DNA of 64,000 bases from positions 1 through 64,000 of the forward strand of contig JAABTV010000002.1 in assembly GCA_011389685.1 (NCBI GenBank), read 5' to 3'. The notes below the pieces were generated by a model. It searched no databases. It had not been told where the DNA came from and saw nothing but the letters and a program-made list of their open reading frames with translations. Position numbers and translations under genes: made by a program. Numbering within the stretch: position 1 is the stretch's first letter; each line of letters starts with the position of its first letter. Of this stretch, positions 47,241 to 55,371 are shown piece after piece. This stretch comes from Paracoccaceae bacterium (GTDB taxonomy: Bacteria; Pseudomonadota; Alphaproteobacteria; Rhodobacterales; Rhodobacteraceae).

Positions 47241-48065
47241 CTAGCGCCGGGCATTCCAGCTCAGCGAGGCGTGGCGGCGGGTATAGAACTCTCCGATCAG
47301 GCCGAGCATCAGCAGGGTGATGCCCAGGATCATCGGGTAGTCGAGGTTCGAATAGCGCGGGAAATAGTTCACGAAGGTGAAACCGCGGGCCTGGTCGATG
47401 GCGTGAAACAGCGGGTTCCAGTCGAACATGGCAAGCATGTAGCCCGGCAGAGTGTTGGCCACGAACATCTTGCCCGAGGCGACCATGTTGGCGCGGGTGT
47501 AGAAGGTGGAGAAGACCGACACGAATGTGGGGAACCACGGCTTGATCGCCAGCAGCACGATGCCCACGGCAAAACCGGTGAACCATGCCACGAGGAAGGC
47601 GCCGAAGGCGGCGACGGGCTGATCTATCACGAAGCGGTTGATGACGACATAATAGCCGAACAGGATCACGAACAGCGACAGCACCTGGATATAGAGCGCG
47701 CCCAGCGCCGCCGCGAGGATCGACACGATGGTGTTCATCGGCGCGTGCTGCATCATCGGAGAAGCCGGGCCTTCGGAGGCGACCACGGAGCCCATGGTCT
47801 TGACATGGGTCATGTAGAGAAAGATCCCCGACATGATGTAGAGCAGGAAATCGCCGCGAATCGCCGACCGGCGCAGACCGAGCAGCGTGAACATGACATA
47901 GAACACCACCACCATGATCCCGATCTGCAACATGTTGACCAGGAGCGCCATGACCGCGTTGCCATGGCTCTTGCGCACCGAGCGCACGATCGAGTGATAG
48001 ACAAGTTCGAAAATGATGAAGGCCGAAACCAGCCTTGATCGTTTTCGGGGCCTTCGTTCGAACAT
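47241..48065 (-). CDS. ABC-2 type polysaccharide export permease (KpsM/Wzm-like)
   Basis: The 274-residue inner-membrane protein has about six hydrophobic segments, including NMLQIGIMVVVFYVMFTLLGL, VLSLFVILFGYYVVI and AFLVAWFTGFAVGIVLLAI. The C-terminal FDWNPLFHAIDQARGF is typical of ABC-2 polysaccharide permeases. It would export a lipid-linked or Kdo-linked glycan with an ATPase partner. No ATPase gene is adjacent; downstream is the repeat and convergent alkB. It is divergent from the cysQ-kdsB operon. Confidence 0.85.
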   Translation of the reverse strand: MFERRPRKRSRLVSAFIIFELVYHSIVRSVRKSHGNAVMALLVNMLQIGIMVVVFYVMFTLLGLRRSAIRGDFLLYIMSGIFLYMTHVKTMGSVVASEGPASPMMQHAPMNTIVSILAAALGALYIQVLSLFVILFGYYVVINRFVIDQPVAAFGAFLVAWFTGFAVGIVLLAIKPWFPTFVSVFSTFYTRANMVASGKMFVANTLPGYMLAMFDWNPLFHAIDQARGFTFVNYFPRYSNLDYPMILGITLLMLGLIGEFYTRRHASLSWNARR

Positions 48066-48199
48066 GGCTGCACTGCTCCGCCGGGGTGCCTGTATTCTGG
48101 AACGGATTCCTTGCCGATCCGTTAGCTGCGGATCATAAGGGGGGCGGGCGGTTTTGACAACAAAGCCGCCCGGTGCCGCACGAAAAGGGAGTCCCGGAT

Positions 48200-48997
48200 T
48201 TGGATTACGAGCAACTGAGCAAGGTGATGCGCGAACTGGCCCTCAAGGCCGGCGAGACGATCATGGAAGTCTACCGGGCCGACGATTTCGAGGTGAAGGT
48301 CAAATCCGACGCCAGCCCGGTGACCGAGGCCGACGAGGCCGCCGATGCGGTGATCAGCGCGGGGCTGCGCGCGGGTTTTCCCGATGTGATGCTGGTGACC
48401 GAGGAGCAGGCCGCGTCGCATGCCGGGACCGGAGAGACGTTCCTGATCGTCGATCCGCTGGACGGGACCAAGGAATTCATCAACCGGCGTGGCGATTTCA
48501 CCGTCAATATCGCCTATGTCGAGGACGGTGTGCCGGTGCGGGGCATCGTCTATGCCCCCGCGCAGGAGCGGATGTTCTATACCATGCCCGATGGCGGCGC
48601 GGTCGAGGAGGAGGGGCCGTTCGATCCGATCAGACCCGGCGCGACCCGTCCGATCCGGGTCGGTGAGGCGGACAATTCCGCGCTGATGGTGGTGGCGTCG
48701 AAATCGCATCTCACCGACGAGACCCGCGACTATATCGCCAAATACGCGGTGAAGGAGTTCAAGAGCGCGGGATCGTCTCTCAAGCTCTGCCTGGTGGCGA
48801 CGGGCGAGGCCGATCTTTACCCGCGCGTCGGGCCGACGATGGAATGGGACACCGCCGCCGGACATGCGGTTCTGCGCGGCGCCGGTGGGCAGGTGGTGCG
48901 GTTCGATGACCATGCGCCGCTGCGCTATGGCAAACCGGGCTATCTCAATCCCTATTTCATCGCCCATGCGCCGTCGGTCGAGTTGAAACCGGCATGA
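48200..48997 (+). CDS. cysQ: 3'(2'),5'-bisphosphate nucleotidase CysQ
   Basis: The 265-residue inositol-monophosphatase-fold enzyme has metal sites TEEQ, DPLDGTKEF and WDTAAGHAVL. CysQ removes the 3'-phosphate of PAP, the by-product of sulfotransferases and PAPS reduction. I favour the TTG at 48200 (LDYEQLSKVM), 8 nt after GGGAG, over the track GTG nine codons earlier, which has no SD. Its stop overlaps kdsB as ATGA. Placed in a cluster with a sulfotransferase, a PAP-clearing role is likely. Confidence 0.88.
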   Translation: MDYEQLSKVMRELALKAGETIMEVYRADDFEVKVKSDASPVTEADEAADAVISAGLRAGFPDVMLVTEEQAASHAGTGETFLIVDPLDGTKEFINRRGDFTVNIAYVEDGVPVRGIVYAPAQERMFYTMPDGGAVEEEGPFDPIRPGATRPIRVGEADNSALMVVASKSHLTDETRDYIAKYAVKEFKSAGSSLKLCLVATGEADLYPRVGPTMEWDTAAGHAVLRGAGGQVVRFDDHAPLRYGKPGYLNPYFIAHAPSVELKPA

Positions 48998-49794
48998 GCG
49001 TTCTGATCGTCATCCCGGCGCGTCATGGCTCGACGCGCTATCCCGGCAAGCCGCTGGTTGCCCTGACCGGCGCCGGGGGTGAGGCCAGGAGCCTGATCCG
49101 GCGGTCCTGGGAGGCGGCGCAGGGCGTGAATGGCGTGGGCCGGGTGGTGGTGGCCACGGATGACGCGCGCATCCGCGACGCGGCGGAAGGGTTTGGCGCC
49201 GAGGTGGTGATGACATCCACGGAGTGCCGCAACGGCACCGAACGCTGTGCCGAGGCGCTGGCGGCGCTGGGCGGCGGGTTTGACATCGTGGTCAACCTTC
49301 AGGGCGATGCGCCGCTGACGCCGGCGTGGTTCGTCGAAAGGTTGATCGCGGGGTTGCAGGGCGATCCGGGGGCCGAGGTGGCGACGCCGGTCTTGCGCTG
49401 TGACGGGCGGGCGCTCAACGGGTTTCTGGAGGACCGCCGCGCGGGGCGCGTGGGGGGCACGACAGCGGTTTTCGACCGGCATGGCCATGCGCTCTATTTC
49501 TCGAAAGAGGTGATCCCGTTCACCGGGCAGACCTATGACGATGCGGATGAGACGCCGGTGTTTCACCATGTCGGCGTCTATGCCTATCGCCCGGATGCGC
49601 TGAAGGATTACGCAGGCTGGGAGGAGGGGCCGCTGGAGCGCCTCGAAGGGTTGGAGCAGTTGCGGTTCATGGAGCAGGGGCGGCGCGTTCTGTGTGTCGA
49701 GGTCGCGGCGCGGGGGCGGCAGTTCTGGGAGTTGAACAACCCCGAGGACGTGCCCCGGATCGAGGCGATGATGCGCGAGATGGGGATGGAATGA
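48994..49794 (+). CDS. kdsB: 3-deoxy-manno-octulosonate cytidylyltransferase
   Basis: The 266-residue enzyme activates Kdo to CMP-Kdo for lipopolysaccharide core or Kdo-linked capsule. It has VIPARHGSTRYPGKPL, VATDDARI, ECRNGTERCAEA, VNLQGDAPL and HHVGVYAYR. It is somewhat longer than E. coli KdsB, with extra residues around LRCDGRALNGFLEDRRAG. ATGA overlaps link it to both neighbours. kdsD, earlier in Kdo synthesis, is 12 kb to the right. Confidence 0.93.
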   Translation: MSVLIVIPARHGSTRYPGKPLVALTGAGGEARSLIRRSWEAAQGVNGVGRVVVATDDARIRDAAEGFGAEVVMTSTECRNGTERCAEALAALGGGFDIVVNLQGDAPLTPAWFVERLIAGLQGDPGAEVATPVLRCDGRALNGFLEDRRAGRVGGTTAVFDRHGHALYFSKEVIPFTGQTYDDADETPVFHHVGVYAYRPDALKDYAGWEEGPLERLEGLEQLRFMEQGRRVLCVEVAARGRQFWELNNPEDVPRIEAMMREMGME

Positions 49795-51023
49795 CCCGGC
49801 CGCCGGTCAGTGTCGTCATCGTGAGCCGCGACCGGCCCGAAAGCCTGATCTGGTGCCTGACGGGGGTGGCGGGGCTGCGATACCCGGGTTTCGAGGTGAT
49901 CGTGGTGGCCGATCCGCCGGGCGTCGCGGCGGTACGGGCGAGCCGGTTTGACGGGCGTGTGAAGCTGATCCCGTTCGACCGGGCCAATATCTCGGCGGCG
50001 CGCAATCTCGGGGTCGCGCAGGCGGCGGGGGAGATTGTCGCCTTCATCGACGATGACGCAGTGCCCGAGCCGACATGGCTCGGCTATCTGACCGCGCCGT
50101 TTGCCAACCCGGACGTGGCGGCGGTGGGCGGGTTCGTGCGGGGGCGGAACGGGATCTCGTTCCAGTGGAAGGCGCGGATGGTCGATACCTGGGGGCGGGC
50201 CGAGCCGCTGGACGTGGACGAGGCGCAGCCCACGGTGCTGCACCCGGGGCCGGGGCAGGCGATCAAGACCGAGGGCACCAACATGGCGCTGCGGCGGACG
50301 GTCCTGGACCGGCTGGGCGGGTTCGATCCGAATTTCCGGTTCTATCTCGACGAGACCGACCTCAACATGCGGCTGGCGCGGGCGGGTTTGGCGACGGCGA
50401 TTGCCCCGATGGCGCAGGTGCATCACGCCTATGCCGCAAGCCCGCGGCGCAGCGCGGATCGCGCGGTGCGCGACCTGCACGAGATCGGGGCGAGCTGGGC
50501 GGTGTTCCTGCGCAAGCATTGCCCCGAGGCCGAGCGCGCCCGGCGCTGGCAGGAAGTGCAGAACGACGAGCGCGCGCGGCTGGGCGATCAGCAGGCGCGC
50601 GGGTTGATCGACACGGCCGATGTGCCGCGCATCTTTGCCAGCCTGTCCGCGGGGTTCGAGGAGGGTCAGGGACGCGAGATCGCGCCCTTGCCCGGGGTCG
50701 GGCCGCCGCAGGTGGCGTTCATGGAGTTCCCGGGCGCCGGGGGGGCGTCGGTCGTCCTGTCGGGGCGGACCTGGCAGGCGCGCCGGTTGCGCCGCGAGGC
50801 GCGCGCGCGGGTGGCGCGGGGCGAGACGGTAAGCCTGTTCCTGTTCTCGCCCACGACACGGTTTCACAAGGTGCGGATGAGCCCCGACGGGGTGTGGGAG
50901 CAGGTCGGCGGAGTGTTCGGGCGCAGCGAACGCAACGCGCCCCTGTTCCGGCTGATCGGATTCCGGGCGCGGGTCAACCAGGAAATCCGGCGCGTGGCCG
51001 CATTGCGCGCTATAGGCGAGTAG
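49791..51023 (+). CDS. Family-2 glycosyltransferase with extra C-terminal domain
   Basis: The 410-residue protein has a GT-A fold N-terminal half: SVVIVSRDRPESL, ISAARNLGVAQAAGEIVAFIDDDAVPEP with the DxD, GTNMALRR and FYLDETDLNMRL. A C-terminal 150-residue part with KCRP-like basic stretches (QARRLRREARARVARGE) is not recognised. Sugar donor and acceptor are unknown. It starts by ATGA overlap with kdsB, so a product containing or adjacent to Kdo is possible. Confidence 0.88.
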   Translation: MTRPPVSVVIVSRDRPESLIWCLTGVAGLRYPGFEVIVVADPPGVAAVRASRFDGRVKLIPFDRANISAARNLGVAQAAGEIVAFIDDDAVPEPTWLGYLTAPFANPDVAAVGGFVRGRNGISFQWKARMVDTWGRAEPLDVDEAQPTVLHPGPGQAIKTEGTNMALRRTVLDRLGGFDPNFRFYLDETDLNMRLARAGLATAIAPMAQVHHAYAASPRRSADRAVRDLHEIGASWAVFLRKHCPEAERARRWQEVQNDERARLGDQQARGLIDTADVPRIFASLSAGFEEGQGREIAPLPGVGPPQVAFMEFPGAGGASVVLSGRTWQARRLRREARARVARGETVSLFLFSPTTRFHKVRMSPDGVWEQVGGVFGRSERNAPLFRLIGFRARVNQEIRRVAALRAIGE

Positions 51024-51080
51024 GGTCAGGCAAAACCGCCACACTCCATAATTTTGCCCTGATTATTCCAAAATCCTGAT

Positions 51081-51128
51081 GGTTGGGAATGTTTCGTTAC
51101 GGAAACCATGTCATAATTCCGTCCAACC
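51081..51128. promoter_or_regulatory. Nested inverted repeat upstream of galU
   Basis: GGTTGGGAAT pairs with ATTCCGTCCAACC (3-nt bulge), enclosing GTTTC-gttacg-GAAAC. There is no T-tract. It could be an operator or a 5' UTR structure, lying 43 bp before the ATG. Confidence 0.45.
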
Positions 51129-51170
51129 GTCATGCGTCAACGACATGATGGACAAGCGAGGTTCAGGACG

Positions 51171-52064
51171 ATGAAAAAGAAAATCACCAAGGCGATATTC
51201 CCCGTTGCAGGTCTGGGCACCCGGTTCCTGCCCGCCACGAAATCGGTTCCCAAGGAAATCATGACACTGGTCGATCGACCGCTCATTCAATACGCGATCG
51301 ACGAGGCGCGGGCGGCAGGCATCAAGGAATTCATCTTCGTGACCTCGCGCGGCAAGGGTGCGCTCGAGGATTATTTCGACCATGCGCCCGCACTCGAACA
51401 GGAGTTGCGCAAGAAGGACAAGACCGAGCTTCTGGAGATTCTCAAGAACACCAACATGGATTCGGGCGCCATTGCCTATGTTCGCCAGCACAAGGCGCTG
51501 GGGCTGGGGCATGCGGTCTGGTGTGCCAAGCGGCTGATCGGGAATGAACCCTTCGCGGTGATCCTGCCAGATGACGTGATCGCGGCGGAAAAGCCCTGTC
51601 TGCAACAGATGGTCGAAGCCTATGAGGAAAACCCCGGCTGCGTGGTCGCCGCGATGGAGGTTCCAAGGGCGCAGACATCATCCTACGGCATCCTGAACGT
51701 AGGCGAGGACATGGGCGCGCGGGTCTCGGTCAAGGGCATGGTCGAGAAGCCCGACGCCGACAAGGCGCCATCGAACCTTGCCGTGATCGGGCGCTATCTG
51801 CTGACCCCGAACGTGCTGCGCAATCTCAACCGGATCAAGGCCGGGGCGGGCGGCGAGATCCAGTTGACCGACGCGATCGCCGCCGAGGTTCAGGAGGGCC
51901 GCCCGGTCTATGGCTATCGCTTCGCGGGACAGCGGTTCGATTGCGGATCGAAGGCCGGTTTCCTGCAGGCCACCGTGTCCTTTGCCCTTGCGCGCCCGGA
52001 TCTGCGGGATGGGTTGATGGAATATCTTCAGGACCTGCTGCATGTGGACAAGGCGGCGCAGTAG
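51171..52064 (+). CDS. galU: UTP-glucose-1-phosphate uridylyltransferase
   Basis: The 297-residue GalU makes UDP-glucose. It has the nucleotide-binding KAIFPVAGLGTRFLPATKSVPKEI, LGLGHAVWCAK, FAVILPDDVI and KGMVEKP. The track start 13 codons upstream lies over the inverted repeat; the ATG giving MKKKITKAIF has AGGACG before it. It is followed 27 bp later by galE, so UDP-glucose and UDP-galactose are made from the same operon as the glycosyltransferases. Confidence 0.97.
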   Translation: MKKKITKAIFPVAGLGTRFLPATKSVPKEIMTLVDRPLIQYAIDEARAAGIKEFIFVTSRGKGALEDYFDHAPALEQELRKKDKTELLEILKNTNMDSGAIAYVRQHKALGLGHAVWCAKRLIGNEPFAVILPDDVIAAEKPCLQQMVEAYEENPGCVVAAMEVPRAQTSSYGILNVGEDMGARVSVKGMVEKPDADKAPSNLAVIGRYLLTPNVLRNLNRIKAGAGGEIQLTDAIAAEVQEGRPVYGYRFAGQRFDCGSKAGFLQATVSFALARPDLRDGLMEYLQDLLHVDKAAQ

Positions 52065-52091
52065 GCCCGTCAAGCGGGGCGGGGGGCAATC

Positions 52092-53075
52092 GTGACGACA
52101 GTTCTGGTGACCGGCGGGGCGGGCTATATCGGCTCGCACGCGTGCAAGGCGCTGAGCCTTGCGGGGATCACGCCGGTCACGTTCGACAACCTGGTGACCG
52201 GCTGGCGCGACGCGGTCAGGTTCGGCCCGTTCGAGCAGGGCGACCTTGTGGACCGGGCGCGGCTGGACGCGGTGTTCGCCGCTCACCGGCCCGATGCGGT
52301 GATGCATTTTGCCGCGCTGAGCCAGGTGGGCGAGAGCATGTCGGAGCCGGGGAAATACTGGCGCAACAATGTCGCCGGCTCGCTCAACCTGATCGAGGCG
52401 GCGGTGGCGGCGGGGTGCATGGATTTCGTGTTCAGTTCGACCTGTGCGACCTATGGCGATCAGGACAACGTGGTTCTGGACGAAAGCTGTGCGCAACGCC
52501 CGATCAATGCCTATGGCAAGTCCAAGCGCGCGATCGAGGAGATGCTGGCGGATTTCGGGGCGGCGCATGGGCTGCGATCGGTGATCTTTCGCTATTTCAA
52601 CGTGGCGGGCGCGGATGAAGAGGCCGAGGTGGGCGAGTTTCACCAGCCCGAGACGCATCTTGTTCCGCTGATCCTCGACGCCGTTGACGGGCGGCGCGGG
52701 GCGCTGACGGTGTTCGGCACCGATTACGATACGCCCGACGGCACATGTATTCGCGATTACGTGCATGTGAGCGACTTGGTCGAGGCGCATGTGCTGGGGC
52801 TGCGCTGGCTTGAGGCGGGCAAGGGCAGCCGGGTGTTCAACCTTGGCACCGGGCACGGGTTCTCGGTGCGCGAGGTGATCGCGGCGGCCGAGGCGGTGAC
52901 GGGGCGAAAGGTGCCCTATATCGAGGGACCAAGGCGGGCCGGGGATGCGGCCCGGCTGGTTTCCGGGTCGGAGCAGGCCGGGCAGGATCTGGGCTGGACG
53001 CCGGGCCGGTCGACGCTGGAGCGGATGATTTCGGATGCGTGGCGCTGGCACAAGGTGGGCCACTATGAAGAATAG
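52092..53075 (+). CDS. galE: UDP-glucose 4-epimerase
   Basis: The 327-residue SDR enzyme interconverts UDP-glucose and UDP-galactose. NAD binding is TGGAGYIGSHACKAL. The catalytic residues are Ser in FSSTCATYGD and YGKSK (Tyr-x3-Lys). RYFNVAGAD and DYVHVSDL are conserved. It uses a GTG start, the only one matching the family N-terminus. Its end overlaps the next glycosyltransferase by 11 bp. Confidence 0.96.
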   Translation: MTTVLVTGGAGYIGSHACKALSLAGITPVTFDNLVTGWRDAVRFGPFEQGDLVDRARLDAVFAAHRPDAVMHFAALSQVGESMSEPGKYWRNNVAGSLNLIEAAVAAGCMDFVFSSTCATYGDQDNVVLDESCAQRPINAYGKSKRAIEEMLADFGAAHGLRSVIFRYFNVAGADEEAEVGEFHQPETHLVPLILDAVDGRRGALTVFGTDYDTPDGTCIRDYVHVSDLVEAHVLGLRWLEAGKGSRVFNLGTGHGFSVREVIAAAEAVTGRKVPYIEGPRRAGDAARLVSGSEQAGQDLGWTPGRSTLERMISDAWRWHKVGHYEE

Positions 53076-54309
53076 ACCCGGCGAGGCGCGGCTGTTGGAC
53101 CTGACCCGGCTGGTCAGCCGGGCCGGACGGCTGCCGACCGGGGTGGACCGGGTGGAACTGGCCTATCTGCAGGCGCTGGTCGCGGCGAAGACATCCGCGT
53201 TCGGCCTTGTGCGCACGTCGCTGGGTTACATTCTGCTGGACGAGGACGGCATGCGCGCGATTGCCGAGCGGGTCGAGGGCCGGGTGCCGTGGGGGCCGGC
53301 GGACCGGTTGTCGCAACTGTCGCGCAAGCTTGACCCGGCGCAGCGGCGCGGGCAGTCGGACGCGCGGCGGCTGGCGCGGGCGCGGACCGTGCGGCCGGGA
53401 TTGAGGCGGATGCTGGCGCGGCATCTGCCGCAGGGCACGCGCTATTTCAACGTTGGGCATACCGACCTGACCGAGCGGGTGACGAGGGCGGTGAAACAGG
53501 GGTTGGGTGGCACGATCAACGTGATGGTGCATGACACGATCCCGCTGGATCATCCGCTGTTCCAGCGGCCCGAGAGCATCGAGCGATTCCGGTTTATGAT
53601 GGGGCGGGTCAGCCGCGATGCCGATCTGGTGATCTATAATTCGCGCCACACCCGCCAGAGCGCCGAGCGTCACCTGGAAGAGATCGGGCGCGTGCCGCCG
53701 GGGCTGGTGGCGCGGCTGGGGGTCGAGCTTCCCGAACCGCGGCCCGGCGACCTTCCAAAGGGAGTGCCGCCCGAGGGGGTCTATTTCGTCACGGTCGGCA
53801 CGATCGAACCGCGCAAGAACCACGCGCTTCTGCTCGATATCTGGGAGCGGATGGTGAAGCAGACCATTCCGCAGGAGATGCCGCATCTGCTGATCTGCGG
53901 GCAACGGGGATGGATGAACGAGGAGTTGTTCTTTCGCCTCGACCGGTCCGCCCTTCTGGGCGAGCATATTCACGAATACGGCGATCTGAGCGACGGGGCG
54001 GTCGCGGCGCTGCTCGAAGGCGCGGCCGGCGCGCTTTACCCCAGCCTTGCCGAAGGGTTCGGTCTGCCGATGGCCGAGGCGGCGGCGATGGGGGTTCCGG
54101 TGATCTGTGCGGATTTGCCGGTTTACCGGGAAGTGCTTGGGGATATTCCCGTTTACGCAAGCCTGAAGGACAGCTATCTTTGGCAACGAAGAATAACGTC
54201 TTTGGCAGACAGTCAGAGGGCAGGCAAGGCACGGACCGGTCACGCGGCCAAGGGTTTCGAGCCACCGACCTGGGACAGGCATTTCAACGCTGTCTTAAAG
54301 ATGGCGTGA
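53065..54309 (+). CDS. GT-B family-4-like glycosyltransferase
   Basis: The 414-residue protein has a C-terminal GT-B retaining fold: YFVTVGTIEPRKNHALLLDIWE, LLICGQRGW and the donor motif YPSLAEGFGLPMAEAAAMG (E-x7-E). The N-terminal RLLDLTRLVSRAGRLPTGVDRVELAYL is a feature of some roseobacter polysaccharide transferases. It likely uses a UDP- or GDP-sugar. It overlaps galE by 11 bp. The last 40 residues are less GC-rich and less conserved-looking. Confidence 0.88.
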   Translation: MKNRPGEARLLDLTRLVSRAGRLPTGVDRVELAYLQALVAAKTSAFGLVRTSLGYILLDEDGMRAIAERVEGRVPWGPADRLSQLSRKLDPAQRRGQSDARRLARARTVRPGLRRMLARHLPQGTRYFNVGHTDLTERVTRAVKQGLGGTINVMVHDTIPLDHPLFQRPESIERFRFMMGRVSRDADLVIYNSRHTRQSAERHLEEIGRVPPGLVARLGVELPEPRPGDLPKGVPPEGVYFVTVGTIEPRKNHALLLDIWERMVKQTIPQEMPHLLICGQRGWMNEELFFRLDRSALLGEHIHEYGDLSDGAVAALLEGAAGALYPSLAEGFGLPMAEAAAMGVPVICADLPVYREVLGDIPVYASLKDSYLWQRRITSLADSQRAGKARTGHAAKGFEPPTWDRHFNAVLKMA

Positions 54310-54360
54310 TAAGACCCGGGCGGTTCCGCGATCTCCTGTCATATGTAAAGAGAGGCGTCA

Positions 54361-55371
54361 TTGGGCGTTGTGCAGTCATACCGTCTGAGGCTTCAGCGCA
54401 AGCGCTGGCGTGTCCGCGCCTTTCGCAAGCGGCGTGAATTGCGGGCCATTTCGGACCGGACGGCGCAAATCAGGCCCGACGACATCCTGCTGTTCTCGAC
54501 CCAGCGCAACGAGAAGATCCGCCTGCCCTATTTCCTGCATTACTACCGCGAGATGGGGGTCAATCACTTTCTGATGGTGGACAATGACAGCGACGATGGC
54601 AGCCTTGAATACCTGATGAAGCAGCCCGATGTTTCGGTCTGGCACACGCGCCGGAGCTACAAGCGGTCGCGCTTTGGCGTGGATTGGCTCAACTGGCTGC
54701 AATGGCAGCACGGGCACGGGCATTGGACGCTGGTGGTCGATCCGGACGAATTCCTGGTCTATCCGTTCTGCGATACAAGGCCGCTGCGCGCGCTGACCGA
54801 CTGGCTTGATGCGTCGTCGATCAAGTCGTTCAGCGCGATGCTGCTCGACATGTATCCCAAGGGGCGGATCGACGCGCAGCCCTATCGGGAAGGGCAGAAC
54901 CCGCTGGAGATCACCAGCTGGTTCGACAGCGGCAACTACATGATCCAGAAGAACGGCAAGTTCGGCAACCTGTGGGTTCAGGGCGGGCCGCGGGCGCGGG
55001 TGTTCTTTCGCGACATGCCGGAAAAGGCGCCGGCCTTGAACAAGGTGCCGCTGGTCAAGTGGGACCGGCGCTATGCCTATGTCAGTTCGACCCACATGCT
55101 TTTGCCGCGGGGTTTGAACCTTGTCTATGACGAGTGGGGCGGCGAAAAGGCCAGTGGCGTGCTCTTGCACACGAAATTCCTTGACACCTTCACCGCCAAG
55201 GCGCGCGAAGAGCTTGACCGCAAGCAGCATTACGCCGCCAGCATCGAATACAGGGCCTATGCCGAGAACCTTGCCCGCAACCCCGAGCTTTGGTGCAAAT
55301 GGAGCGAGAAATACATCAACTGGCGCCAGCTTGAAATCCTCGGGCTGATGTCCAAGGGGAACTGGGCATGA
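54361..55371 (+). CDS. Glycosyltransferase family 2/92-like protein
   Basis: The 336-residue protein has a GT-A-like core: LFSTQRNEKIRLPYFLHYYREMGVNHFLMVDNDSDDG with an acidic metal motif, then WTLVVDPDEFLVYP. The pattern resembles the Glyco_tranf_2_4/GT92 group. Its start is TTG at 54361, 6 nt after GAGAGG. It may use UDP-galactose from GalE, which is inference. Its TGA overlaps the next ATG as ATGA. Confidence 0.8.
   Translation: MGVVQSYRLRLQRKRWRVRAFRKRRELRAISDRTAQIRPDDILLFSTQRNEKIRLPYFLHYYREMGVNHFLMVDNDSDDGSLEYLMKQPDVSVWHTRRSYKRSRFGVDWLNWLQWQHGHGHWTLVVDPDEFLVYPFCDTRPLRALTDWLDASSIKSFSAMLLDMYPKGRIDAQPYREGQNPLEITSWFDSGNYMIQKNGKFGNLWVQGGPRARVFFRDMPEKAPALNKVPLVKWDRRYAYVSSTHMLLPRGLNLVYDEWGGEKASGVLLHTKFLDTFTAKAREELDRKQHYAASIEYRAYAENLARNPELWCKWSEKYINWRQLEILGLMSKGNWA

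Noticed and set aside
48122-48967. 281-codon minus-strand ORF over cysQ
   Set aside because: Shadow of cysQ, whose motifs DPLDGTKEF and WDTAAGHAVL are on the + strand.
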